DNA of 39,326 bases from assembly GCA_030141605.1 (NCBI GenBank), contig JAQGDQ010000654.1:79001-118326 (forward strand). Direction: 5' to 3'. The notes below the pieces were generated by a model. It was not told the DNA's origin. It made no database searches and worked only from the letters and a program-made list of their open reading frames with translations. The stretch comes from Tubiluchus corallicola. Its lineage: Eukaryota; Priapulida; Priapulimorpha; Priapulimorphida; Tubiluchidae. Below are positions 25,559-35,757 of the stretch, in pieces (the stretch's first letter is position 1; the number at the start of each line of letters is the position of its first letter). Position numbers and translations under genes: made by a program.

Positions 25559-26100
25559 AGGAAAACCGCATGATTGTTTAGACTCAATCTCATTTTAATT
25601 TACTGTCCAAAATATACGTTTTCTTGCCTATAAATGTTACTAATGTTTCTTATGTGTTAATAATTAGCTTAGAAAGTTAATCAATGGCAACCGAACACAG
25701 CTGTTGCTTACGTCAGAAACTAACCACAGTTTGTGCAATAACAGGCGTCTTCTCTTGCACGTCAAGCACGTTTGTGTAAGTGTTACATGTTTAAACGCGT
25801 GATGTCACGAATATCGGCTCTGCATCATATGACGTCAGAAACTAACACAGCAGTTCATGATCATGGTTATCATGGTACCACCTTCTATTTGTCGGCCACG
25901 CGCATGTGACAAAAAGGCGCCGTTGCCAATTTTTAGTAAATTTACTGAGCCGCGCATAGCTTTGAAAGTTTAACAAAATCTGTGTATCCGAGGTAATTAT
26001 TATTTAATCTAAGCTTTGATATAAAAAAAGCTATCGTAGTTTTCAATATTTTAGAGCATACTTTATTCTGAAGTAATGTTTACACAATTGTCCATTTTTC
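25559..26100 (+). mobile_element. TTAA-flanked MITE (AGGAAAACC family), copy 2
   Basis: The left side has TTAA (25555-25558) and AGGAAAACCGCATGATTGT. The body matches copy 1 block by block: CTCATTTTAATTTACTGTCC, TTAGCTTAGAAAGTTAAT, TATGACGTCAGAAACTAAC, CTTCTATTTGTCGGCCACGCG and CCGAGGTAATTATTATT. The right terminus is decayed (CCATTTTTCTAAC instead of GGTTTTCCTTTAAC). Confidence 0.85.
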
Positions 26101-26408
26101 TAACGAACTACAGTACGATTCAAACATAAATGCATCGGCATCATGGTGTGTTGGTGCCCTAAGTACCCCAAAGTACTTGGTACCCTAGCTCCTCCTTTGC
26201 CCAACGTTACATCGTGCCTCAAAAATCACGTGTTATGTGACATAAATTATGTAACACAATCTATAAAACGAACTCCATTGCTCTATTGTGCCACTCATAT
26301 TCTTTATTGACTACAGTATGAAATTTAGTTAAATAATCAGCTACAAAAACAAGGTATCATACCTGCTTACACCAATAAAATCTACATTAGTGTTGAACAA
26401 GAAGTTAA

Positions 26409-26948
26409 AAGAAAACCGGATGATTGTGTAAACATTACTTCAGAATAAAGTATGCTCTAAAATATTGAAGATTACAATAGCTTTTTTAAATGAAAGCTTA
26501 GATTAATAATAATTACCTCGGATACTCAAATTTTGTTAAACTTTCGAAGCTACGCGCGGCTTGTTGAATCTACTAAGATTGGCAGCGGCGCTTTTTTGTC
26601 ACATTCGCATAGCCAACAAATAGAAGGCGGTACCGTAATAACCATAATCATGAAGTGCTGCGTTAGTTTCTGACGTCATACGATGTAGAGCCCATTTTCG
26701 TGACATCACGCGTTTAAGCAGTAACACTTATGCAAACGTGCTTGACGCGCAAGGGAGATGCCTGCCATTGCACAAACTGTGGCTAGTTTCTGACGTAAGT
26801 AATGGCTGTGTTCGGCAGCTGTTAATTAACTTTCTAAGCTAATTATTAAAATATAAGAAACAATTACTAATTTTTATAGGCAAGAAAACGTATATTTTGG
26901 ACAGTAAATTAAAATGAGATTGAGTCTAAATAATCATCCGGTTTTCCT
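26409..26948 (-). mobile_element. TTAA-flanked MITE (AGGAAAACC family), copy 3, inverted
   Basis: TTAA lies at 26405-26408 and 26949-26952. Ends are AAGAAAACCGGATGATTGTG and CATCCGGTTTTCCT. It runs opposite to copy 2, 308 bp away, so the pair makes arms of about 540 bp around a short loop within receptor intron 1. The loop (26101-26404) shows nothing recognisable. Confidence 0.87.
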
Positions 26949-27520
26949 TTAAGATGACCCTCTGCACGAACCGTTGGTCATGAAACTTCTTGCTCTAGCA
27001 CCTTAGTTAATGGCTTTTGCACATGTTGGGGTTACAGTGTTGCCATCGCAATTGGTCAAGGTGATAAAACGTGAAGACCCTTCTATGGTGTTATATAATG
27101 ATACGAAAAACAACCCAGCCAAGTCGGATTTAGGAGTGGGTTCAAAGGGCCTGGGCCCTCCCTTTCACGGTAACAGTTACAACACACCAAGTTAATGTTT
27201 TCTCTGAATTATAAGTATTAGAACAATTTGCTAAATTCTAAAGGTTCTAAACTAATATCTGTAAAAATCATGTATCACAAGAAAACAGGTGATGCATTTA
27301 CATCATGCATGCTGTATAGTGCATATCAGTATATTGGTATGTAATTTTGAGTTAAATGTGAGGTGATACCTGTTCTAAACTAGTGAGCTTCCTTGAAGAA
27401 ATTGTTTCTAGAAGGCAGAGAAGTGGTCTAAAATGCAGTAAAATGCATTGTTGTCCGGGTGGACCTCGCTGGGGAGCTTAAACAGCTCTCCCAGACCCCC
27501 TTACGGCATTTCTGTTGGGC

Positions 27521-27800
27521 CCACCGTTGTTCTAAAACCTGTATTCGCCCCTACCGTTGTTCTAAAACCTGTATCCGCCCCCGCCGTTGTTCTAAAACCT
27601 GTATCCGCCCCTACCGTTGTTCTAAAACCTGTATCCGCTCCCACCATTGTTCTAAAACCTGTATACGCCCCTACCATTGTTCTAAAACCTGTATCCGCCC
27701 CCACCATTGTTCTAAAACCTGTATCCGCCCCCCGCCGTTGTTCTAAAACCTGTATCCGCCACCACCGTTGTTCTAAAACCTGTATCCGCCCCTGCAAGTT
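27521..27800. repeat. 30-bp minisatellite, about 9 copies
   Basis: The unit GTTGTTCTAAAACCTGTATC plus CGCCCCTACC repeats every 30 bp with few changes. Its multiple-of-three length leaves open frames on both strands. They have no other support and lie within an intron. The flanks from 26953 to 27520 show no gene. Confidence 0.94.
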
Positions 27801-27865
27801 GCTTCGTTCTCCTGTAGTTCTGTTTTATATTTTGAACTGAGAACAACTGTTAGGATCTTAACATA

Positions 27866-28366
27866 CAGTCTACCTCTGATATAATAGACACCTCCGGACC
27901 GGAAAAACCGTCCCTTATATCCGATGTCCCTTATAGCCGAAATTGAGTCAGACCAAGGGTGTGTGGACCTGTGCTTTTCTGTACTTTTACCCATATTTTT
28001 TATGGATTGTTGCTACACATTCAGTGCAAACGGTATGTAGGAAGCTCCTTCAGTGATGCGAGATGTATGTGACCGCGGAAACCGAGCTGTTTGAAGGTGG
28101 AGTTTGCGAAAAATTGAGGTTAAAAATCGATCAATTTCACTTTGATCATAGAGTCCACCATTATATGCGAGGTAATTTACCTGGGTTTCTATTACGCGGG
28201 ACCTGAAGATGTCGTCCCTTATAACCGAAAGTCCATTATATCCGAGTACCTTATATACGAATATTTCTACATATGAAAAATTATCTGAAAAATCGGGACT
28301 GGTGTTGGTAGTCCCTTATAAACGAATGTCCTTTATAAACGAGTACCTTATACCCGAGGTTGATTG
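27866..28366. mobile_element. pogo/Tigger-like (Tc1-mariner) MITE
   Basis: The left end CAGTCTACCTCTGATATAA and the right end (inverse of CAATCAACCTCGGGTATAA) are inverted repeats. Each is flanked by TA (27864-27865 and 28367-28368), the Tc1/mariner target. Subterminal motifs of the form GTCCCTTATAnCCGA recur near both ends, a pattern known from pogo/Tigger termini. At 501 bp it encodes no transposase. Confidence 0.75.
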
Positions 28367-28368
28367 TA

Positions 28369-29050
28369 TTTTATTAAAATTGATCTGTTTTCAATTTACT
28401 TTTTTGCCAGCTTGGTGTCTTGAGCCTTGGTGTATTAATCCAGTACTGTGTCAGTATAGTTCAGAGAAATCACAAGATTAGTATCACTCAGCACTACAAT
28501 GTTCTCCTACCCTGTACAATACATGTGTGAACATTTTAGCAGTGAATAATAGAACATGTTTTCAATTTCATAACAGATTCTAGACCATTAAAAAACTGGC
28601 GTCTAGCAACTTGCTCCCAGCAATTTAATAAGTTTCAAGGTTTCGTAGAACGCTGTTCACACGCGTGAAATCTTCGTGCACACCCTTGAAATAACGTCAG
28701 ATAACAACATCAAGGTGATTTTTGGGTCACTCGCTTGAAAATAACTTCGTATGGAGGCATAATGGAGCCGATCATTATTTTAGTGAATTGATTTCGTGTG
28801 CACTGTTTTTTTTTGTATCATATAATTATGTAAATAACATCTATGTGCATTTTTATAGCTGTGTGCTCTGCTTTAGCGTAATTTAAGTAATTTTTGGTCT
28901 TATGTTTTATTGGTATAACTTGAACGTAATTTAGGGCCTATGACTGTATAAGTTTATGTTGCTGGTCTACATAAAAGTGATAATTTTAATGTAATTATAT
29001 AAGTGAAAGCGTCTTGCATCCCATTTAACTTTCAACATCGCATCCATTTA
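28369..29050. other. Intronic, no repeat or exon seen
   Basis: No feature was recognised in this part of receptor intron 1. Confidence 0.4.
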
Positions 29051-29205
29051 AAAAAGGCACAGAGAAAAAAGAAATAACCCTAACCCCAACTTTAACCCTA
29101 ACCCTAACCCCTACTAACCCTAAAATTAATGGTGACTTTTTCCCCAGCCAAAATTATGACTTCTTTGCATGACTTTGTCCTGTGACTTTGTTACCGGACG
29201 CCTCA
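29050..29205 (+). repeat. Telomere-core repeat, copy close to coding exon 2
   Basis: It holds GGCACAGAGAAAAAAG, then about six CCCTAA-like units with changes (29078-29131). Inverse arm motifs GGTGACTTTTTCC and GTCCTGTGACTTTGTTACCGG follow. Same family and orientation as the copies at 10955, 11236 and 31530. It ends about 120 bp before the exon 2 acceptor. Confidence 0.72.
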
Positions 29206-29326
29206 ATATCGCGTTGTAATAAACCACACCAATAATTTGCTGCTTATGTTTTTCACTAGATTTATGAAAACCACGACTTACGATGGTTCTTTTTTCTTAG
29301 CAAATTTTTGCGTTCTTTTCACGCAG

Positions 29327-29474
29327 GGTTTCTTTCGACGATGTACACAGAAATCGACGCCTGATTTTCAGTGTATATTTGGAGATGGAAAGTGCGTAGT
29401 GCAGGGAGCCAGCCGAAACAAGTGCCAGTACTGCCGCTACAAGAAGTGCATAACTGCTGGAATGTCTAAAGGAG
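29327..29474 (+). CDS. Nuclear receptor, coding exon 2 (second zinc finger)
   Basis: It encodes residues 79-127 plus the first base of codon 128. It begins GFFRRC, completing the P-box helix. The second zinc finger follows with ligands C94, C101, C111 and C114, then CRYKKC and the C-terminal extension GMSKG. The first pair of ligands (CIFGDGKC, the D-box) is separated by six residues. Most nuclear receptors have five and PPARs three, so dimer contacts may differ. RNKCQYCRYKKC is a good NR1-style recognition segment. The acceptor is TTCACGCAG at 29326; the donor is GAG|GTAGGG after 29474, phase 1. The open frame upstream of 29327 is intronic. Confidence 0.93.
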
Positions 29475-29597
29475 GTAGGGAAATGGTACAATGTTTTCTG
29501 TAACGTCAGTGTGATGACGTACCTGGGTCTTACCAAAGATGGCAAAACGTAAGGTTGGGATCGTGGGAGAGCTAACGTTATACGTCGAAGGTCACCA

Positions 29598-29643
<46 letters not shown>
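29598..29643. repeat. (TA)n-(GT)n microsatellite
   Basis: About nine TA units pass directly into about twelve GT units, an alternating purine-pyrimidine tract. Confidence 0.95.
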
Positions 29644-30633
29644 ATTTTATATCTTTTATCTTTTTTAAAACGACAGTCAAGCTTCTAGAAATCACATTAC
29701 AAGCGGCTGAAGGATCTTAACCATCTGCACGGATTAGTTCATAATGCATTTGGCGGATTCATTTTATCCTATCCCTTAAGATGAAAGGCTGAGGAAGCTA
29801 AAATAACTACGCACGTATGTTAGCAGAGAACGCGCGCCGGGTTTTGCTACTGTCCGCAGTTGTTGCCATGGTTACCGGGCGAGCTGTCCGTGATAATGTC
29901 ACGATGACCTAGCTTTGTAACACAACACTAACGAGATCGTACTGCTTGGCGAATGTCAGAATGCCCTCAACAACGAGCAAACCTAGGTCGCCATGACTTA
30001 TGCAAACGCAATAGCTAGGTCATTGCGTCCTGTGGTGTAGGTTAGCGTGTTCCATTTGCCGATCAATCGTCGTGTAGTGCTATTATTACATTTCACTCGA
30101 GTGTGGGTACTGTACGTGTACCAGGCAGCCTGGTACTGTACATGCAAGATAAGATATTAAATTATTAATCAATTTGCTGTATCTGTGTACAGATCCGTAT
30201 GCCGTACGGAATGTTAAAAAACCCCTCATACGGTATTACGTTGTATTTGGGGTTGTCAAATATCCTAATAAAATATTTCTAAAATTGGCAGGAATTTGTG
30301 ATACCGGAAATCTTTTCTAACTGTGTTAACAAACTTAACATCCGCCCTAATCTAACTTCGTATAATCGGAAATGTACTTACGAGGAAGCAGGCTACAGTT
30401 TTATATCCAGCTTTTGTAGTATACTTAAACCTGAACCCCCCGGTGTGGCCGTTATCTTAAAGAAATCCAAAGTCGATGCTTTCAGAAATAGTTTGTCACT
30501 GTGAAAATTACTCGCTTTGGAGCTGTATTCATACTTTCCTCGTTTAATATCTCCGAAGCAAGTCAAAACATATCTCTGTAGCTCTTGGTTTGTATTTACG
30601 TTTGAAATTTTTTGAGGTATCGTCTGTATTGAC

Positions 30634-31443
30634 CGGTGCGCGGTGAAAATGCACGGGAAAAATGCACAAATCGAAAAGTAGGTAAAATGTCGCACAGAAC
30701 AAAATGGCGCAAACGAGAAAGTAGGAAAAAATGACACATAATTATGTTATTTTGATGCAATTGATTTCTATAATGGAACTAGAACGTTCTCAGTAGGAAG
30801 CAGCTCTCTACCAAAGCTGAATAGTCCTAGATTTATTCGTCTGATTCTTATTAAAAAATATTTTGTTCATTAAAAAGAATTATAATCAATAATGCACGAA
30901 TATTCCACATAGTGTTTATCTACTTTTCTTAACCATTCATTTTGGCGATGGTAATAGACTGACATATATACGTATTTACATATCAAGTCAGCTTATAAGG
31001 CAATGCGCATTAATGAGCAAAGGTTAAAGATGGCATTACACAGTTTGACAAGCAAGAATTTCTTGAAATGGAACCTGGAACTAACTCGTACTTGTTTGTC
31101 CTGGCGGAGATAATAAAAATAAGTACCAAACACTCCCTCTGAGACTTCCATGAAGTGCTTCAAGAATGTTTTTGTGCATATGGTGTTCGGTTAAGTGTTG
31201 CGAAAAACACGCCTTTTTTAACACCCTTTACCGCATGGAAATCTGTCAGGTAGTTTTTGCGTAATTGGCTTATTGCTATAACAGGCAAACAAACAAACAA
31301 GCACACTGTGTTGAAGCGTAACTTCCTTGGCAGAGGTAAAAATAACTAAAAGAATTATCCTCCACAGCAACACTAACCCTAAACTAATATTTTACTATGT
31401 GTGCCTTTTCTCCTGTGCCATGTTTTACCTGTGCCATTTTTAC
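30634..31443. mobile_element. Dispersed element with GGCACAGG arms, copy 2
   Basis: It shares ordered blocks with copy 1 (11948-13172): TTGATTTCTATAAT, CAGTAGGAAGCAG, TCGTCTGATTCTT, AATGCACGAATATTCCAC, TATCAAGTCA, GGAACTAACTCGTA, CAGGTAGTTTTTGCGTAAT and CAAACAAACAAAC. It starts with GAAAATGCACGGGAAAAATG and ends with CTGTGCCATTTTTAC, so its tips are inverted versions of one motif. A telomere-like AACCCTAAAC sits near the right end. It lacks both the left array and the internal duplication of copy 1. Confidence 0.7.
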
Positions 31444-31529
31444 ATACATCCGAATGAACCTTGTCGTAGCCTGTGTTAAAAATAATTCTTTATTCTATAC
31501 GAAGGTAAAGTTGTAAAAAAGGTAAAGGT

Positions 31530-32672
31530 TGTAAGGTAAAAAAAGTCACAGAAAAAAGTCAAAGGAGAAAAAGAAATAACCCTAACCCTATCCACAGGAG
31601 AAAAAGAAATAACCCTAACCCTAGCCACAGGAGAGAAAGAAATAACCCTAACCCTAGTCACAGGAAGAAAAGAAATAACCCTAACCCTAGCCACAGGAGA
31701 AAAAACCCTAATCGTAGCCACAGGAGAAAAAGAAATAACCCTAACCCTAGCCACAGGAGGAAAAGAAATAACCCTAACCCTAGCCATAGGAGAAAAAAAT
31801 AACCCTAACCCTAGCCGCAGGAGAAAAAGAAATAATCCTAATCCTAGCCACAGGAGAAAAAGAAATAACCTTAACCCTAGCCACAGGAGAAAAAGAAATA
31901 ACCCTAACCCTATCCACAGGAGAAAAAGAAATAACCCTAACCCTATCCACAGGAGAAAAAGAAATAACCCTAACCCTAACCATAGGAGAAAAAGAATTAA
32001 CCTAACCCTAGCCACAGAAGAAAAATAAATAACCCTAACCCTAGCCACAGGAGGAAAAGAAATAACCCTAGTCCTAGCCACAGGAGGAAAAGAAATAACC
32101 CTAACCCTAGCCACAGGAGAGAAAGAAATAACCCTAACCCTAGCCACAGGAGGAAAAGAAATAACCCTAACCCTAGCCACAGGAGAAAAAGAAATAATCC
32201 TAACCCTAGCCACAGGAGAAAAAACCCTAATCGTAGCCACAGGAGAAAAAGAAATAACCCTAACCCTAGCCACAGGAGGAAAAGAAATAACCCTAACCCT
32301 AGCCACAGGAGAAAAAGAAATAACCCTAACCCTAGCCACAGGAGAAAAAACCCTAATCGTAGCCACAGGAGAAAAAGAAATAACCCTAACCCTAGCCACA
32401 GGAGGAAAAGAAATAACCCTAACCCTAGCCGCAGGAGAAAAAGAATAACCCTAACCCTAGCCACAGGAGAAAAAAAATAACCCTAACCCTAGCCACAGGA
32501 GAAAAAGAAATAATCCTAATCCTAGCCACAGGAGAAAAAGAAATAACCTTAACCCTAGCCACAGGAGGAAAAGAAATAACCCTAGCCGTAGCCACAGGAG
32601 AAAAAGAAATAATCCTAATCCTAGCCAAAATTAATTGTGACTTTTTTCCTGTGAGTTTATTACCGCCACCGT
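31530..32672 (+). repeat. 33-bp telomere-motif minisatellite within a telomere-core repeat, about 32 copies
   Basis: The unit (TAACCCTAACCCTAG followed by CCACAGGAGAAAAAGAAA) recurs every 33 bp from about 31560 to 32630. Each unit holds two CCCTAA telomere-type hexamers. Variants include a shortened unit, AAAACCCTAATCGTAG, which occurs several times. The array is framed on the left by AAAAGTCACAG and on the right by TTGTGACTTTTTTCCTGTGAG, the arm motifs of the telomere-core family, so it looks like an expansion inside one such copy. The minus frames reading ARVRVISFSPV are translated repeat. The right frame ends about 56 bp before the exon 3 acceptor. Confidence 0.93.
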
Positions 32673-32728
32673 AGGCCAGGACATTATGTACAAGCCGTAG
32701 TTTAATCTCAACCTTTTTTAATTTTCAG

Positions 32729-32985
32729 CGATCAAGATTGGACGTTACACAAAAGAGTTGAAAATCAAAAATATGGAAATAGCTCAGCAGGCTATAGATG
32801 TTGAGCCGTTGCCATCCATTGTTCTTTCGAACACGCCAATTTCGCGGCTAAGCCCTCCTCCAGAGTACCAAACTGATGACAGTATTGGCAACCTTGCCAG
32901 AAATTTATACATGTTACACAAGCAAACCAATGAATACACAGAAGATAAGATGTCCGACTTGCTTAGGTGTCAGATGGAATACATT
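32729..32985 (+). CDS. Nuclear receptor, coding exon 3 (C-terminal extension, hinge, start of ligand-binding domain)
   Basis: It completes codon 128 and encodes residues 129-213. It begins (A)IKIGRYTKELK, the basic C-terminal extension that continues GMSKG from exon 2 and corresponds to the AIRFGR segment of other NR1 receptors. A Pro/Ser-bearing hinge follows (residues about 150-180, SRLSPPPEYQ). Then comes a helix-like stretch (NLARNLYMLHKQ...MSDLLRCQMEYI) that may be the first helices of the ligand-binding domain. The acceptor is AATTTTCAG at 32728. The donor ATT|GTAAGT after 32985 is near-ideal and in phase 0. The in-frame TAG at 32998 lies in the intron. Confidence 0.9.
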
Positions 32986-33069
32986 GTAAGTATCAAGTAG
33001 TTTTCTTTGAAATTTGTCACTTGTATTTTTTTCTAATGCAACAAGTTTGTCTGACATGTTGATTCAAAT

Positions 33070-34929
33070 ATGCTGAAAGTGTCCACATCTCTCATGTTTG
33101 TTGGTTCAGTTGTGCTGCAAGTGTCCACATCTCTCATGTTTGTTGGTTCAGTTGTGCTGCAAGTGTCCACATCTCTCATGTTTGTTGGTTCAAGTGTGCT
33201 GCAAGTGTCCACATCTCTCATGTCTGTTGGTTCAGTTGTGCTGCAAGTGTCCACATCTCTCATGTTTGTTGGTTCAGTTGTGCTGCAAGTGTCCACATCT
33301 CTCATGTTTGTTGGTTCAAGTGTGCTGCAAGTGTCCACATCTCTCATGTTTGTTGGTTCAGTTGTGCTGCAAGTGTCCACATTTCTCATGTTTGTTGGTT
33401 CAGTTGTGCTGCAAGTGTCCACACCTCTCATGTTTGTTGGTTCAAATGTGCTGCAAGTGTCCACATTTCTCATGTTTGTTGGTTCAGTTGTGCTGCAAGT
33501 GTCCACATCTCTCATGTTTGTTGGTTCAAGTGTGCTGCAAGTGTCCACATCTCTCATGTTTGTTGGTTCAGTTGTGCTGCAAAAGTCCACATCTCATGTT
33601 TGTTGGTTCAGTTGTGCTGCAAGTGTCCACATCTCTCATGTTTGTTGGTTCAAATGTGCTGCGTCAACACCTCTCATGTTTGTTGGTTAAGTTGTGCTGC
33701 AAGTGTCCACATCTCTCATGTTTGTTGGTTCAAGTGTGCTGCAAGTGTCCACATCTCTCATGTTTGTTGGTTCAGTTGTGCTGCAAGTGTCCACATCTCT
33801 CATGTTTGTTGGTTCAGTTGTGCTGCAAGTGTCCACATCTCTCATGTTTGTTGGTTCAAGTGTGCTGCAAGTGTCCACATCTCTCATGTTTGTTGGTTCA
33901 GTTGTGCTGCAAGTGTCCACATCTCTCATGTTTGTTGGTTCAGTTGTGCTGCAAGTGTCTCATGTTTGTTGGTTCAGTTGTGCTGCAAGTGTCCACATCT
34001 TTCATGTCTGTTGGTTCAAATGTGCTGCAAGTGTCCACATCTCTCATGTTTGTTGGTTCAGTTGTGCTGCAAGTGTCCACATCTCTCATGTTTGTTGGTT
34101 AAGTTGTGCTGCAAGTGTCCACATCTCTCATGTTTGTTGGTTCAGTTGTGCTGCAAGTGTCCACATGTCTCATGTTTGTTGGTTCAAATGTGCTGCAAGT
34201 GTCCACATCTCTCATGTTTGTTGGTTCAGTTGTGCTGCAAGTGTCCACATCTCTCATGTTTGTTGGTTCAGTTGTGCTGCAAGTGTCCACATCTTTCATG
34301 TCTGTTGGTTCAAATGTGCTGCAAGTGTCCACATCTCTCATGTTTGTTGGTTCAGTTGTGCTGCAAGTGTCCACATCTCTCATGTTTGTTGGTTCAGTTG
34401 TGCTGCAAGTGTCCACATCTCTCATGTTTGTTGGTTCAGTTGTGCTGCAAGTGTCCACATCTCTTATGTCTGTTGGTTAAGTTGTGCTGCAACTGTCCAC
34501 ATCTCTCATGTTTGTTGGTTCAGTTGTGCTGCAAGTGTCCACATCTCTCATGTTTGTTGGTTCAGTTGTGCTGCAAGTGTCCACATCTCTCATGTTTGTT
34601 GGTTCAGTTGTGCTGCAAGTGTCCACATCTTTCATGTCTGTTGGTTCAAATGTGCTGCAAGTGTCCACATCTCTCATGTTTGTTGGTTCAGTTGTGCTGC
34701 AAGTGTCCACATCTCTCATGTTTGTTGGTTCAGTTGTGCTGCAAGTGTCCACATCTCTCATGTTTGTTGGTTCAGTTGTGCTGCAAGTGTCCACATGTCT
34801 CATGTTTGTTGGTTCAAATGTGCTGCAAGTGTCCACATCTCTCATGTTTGTTGGTTCAGTTGTGCTGCAAGTGTCCACATCTCTCATGTTTGTTGGTTCA
34901 AATGTGCTGCAAGTGTCCACATCTCTCAG
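33070..34929. repeat. 42-bp minisatellite, about 44 copies, with a 630-bp higher-order period
   Basis: The unit (TTCAGTTGTGCTGCAAGTGT then CCACATCTCTCATGTTTGTTGG) repeats every 42 bp. Common variants are TTCAAGTGTG, TTCAAATGTG and TTAAGTTGTG. Rarer variants mark larger blocks: TTTCATGTCTG recurs at 34000 and 34630, and CCACATGTCT at 34161 and 34791, both exactly 630 bp (15 units) apart. Because 42 is a multiple of three, five frames stay open for hundreds of codons. None has support as a gene; the array lies within an intron between two in-phase receptor exons. Confidence 0.96.
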
Positions 34930-35023
34930 GCACTTACATAAGGCTTCTTTTTTCAGTTAGTTCTAACTTAATATTGCTTCAAATTTTTGAAAATTCATGA
35001 TGGGGAAAAACGAATTCTTAACC

Positions 35024-35314
35024 CACTTAAGCAAAGACATGGCTTTTATTCAGACACAACATCTGTAATGTTTTGACACAGTTAAGGTCATGTTCCACGC
35101 AATAATCCACCTAAACGAATTGTGCTGGAGTAACAACATAACTTTATTTTTTCAGTATTTTTTGGGTTTGCATCACACGATTACGATTTACTATTTTGTA
35201 ATTTTATACATGTATTCTTATTTAGGTGGATCGTTGTATGAACGTGACCGTAACGGGTCGAAAGATTGCTAATGTTGTGTCTGAATAAAGACCATGTCTT
35301 TGGTTAAATGAGTG
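35024..35314. mobile_element. Fold-back MITE just upstream of coding exon 4
   Basis: The left arm (35024-35125: CACTTAAGCAAAGACATGG, TTTATTCAGACACAACAT, AAGGTCATGTTC, ATCCACCTAAA) is repeated inverted at 35216-35314 (TTTAGGTGGAT, GAACGTGACC, ATGTTGTGTCTGAATAAA, CCATGTCTTTGG). The loop is about 90 bp. No target duplication is obvious, so the superfamily is unknown. It ends 58 bp before the exon 4 boundary. Confidence 0.75.
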
Positions 35315-35372
35315 CTGGATGTACGTTTTAATTTAAAAAGTCTTTATAGATGACTTATTTGTTATATTTTAG

Positions 35373-35757
35373 GAAACGCGCAACCACAGTGCAGATGACG
35401 TGAGTCGTGGCAAGAATGTGGCTGATCGTATCGCACAGACTATTTTAAAGCCTGGCATTCACAAGGTGATGCAGTTTGCCAAGGGCATACCAGAATTCCT
35501 GCAGCTTTCCGACGAGGACCAAGTGTCGCTGTTGAAACCAGCGATTGTGGAAATGTGGTTTATCTGTGTGGCACGAACAATGAGCACTGAACATTGCTGC
35601 TATGCACCGTCAGACGGGCCAGGCATAGACAGCCTCTCGTTTGCCGACACTAGGACAGTTATAGACTATCAAATGAAAGTTGCTGCGAAAGTAAAGGCCC
35701 TGAATCTTAGCGAGGAAGAACTGAGCGTTGTCAGAGCAATTATACTCTTTTCTCCAG
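35373..35757 (+). CDS. Nuclear receptor, coding exon 4 (ligand-binding domain core)
   Basis: It encodes residues 214-341 and the first base of codon 342. The family signature runs at residues 247-268: QFAKGIPEFL, then LSDEDQVSLLK, which spans helices 3 to 5 and forms part of the co-regulator groove. Downstream KVKALNLSEEELSVVRAIILFSP is the helix 7-8 region, typical of NR1 members (LxLSDEEhxhhxAIhhhSPDR). The acceptor is ATATTTTAG at 35372. The donor CCAG|GTAAGC after 35757 splits codon 342, and the join yields SPDRQGL. A short imperfect ~35-bp tandem repeat (GATTTGTGTAGTCGTTAA) follows in the intron at about 35775-35895. Confidence 0.94.

Larger units (their letters stand above)
29475..32728 (+). 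other. Receptor intron 2
   Basis: The donor is GTAGGG; the acceptor is TTTAATTTTCAG at 32728. It splits codon 128 (G|CG, alanine). It contains (TA)n and (GT)n tracts at about 29598-29643, the second copy of the dispersed GGCACAGG-arm element, and the 33-bp telomere-motif minisatellite. No feature was recognised between about 29644 and 30633. Confidence 0.85.
32986..35372 (+). other. Receptor intron 3
   Basis: The donor is GTAAGT; the acceptor is TTATATTTTAG at 35372. About 78% of it is the 42-bp minisatellite, and a fold-back element occupies 35024-35314. Confidence 0.88.

Noticed and set aside
31476-32628. Minus-strand frames reading ARVRVISFSPV repeats
   Set aside because: Translation of the 33-bp telomere-motif array within an intron.
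31560-32630. True telomere or chromosome end
   Set aside because: The CCCTAA hexamers are interrupted every 33 bp by CCACAGGAGAAAAAGAAA and lie between two exons of one gene; interstitial array.
33033-35000. Overlapping open frames up to 466 codons on both strands
   Set aside because: All are translations of the 42-bp minisatellite in a receptor intron; open in five frames only because 42 is a multiple of three.
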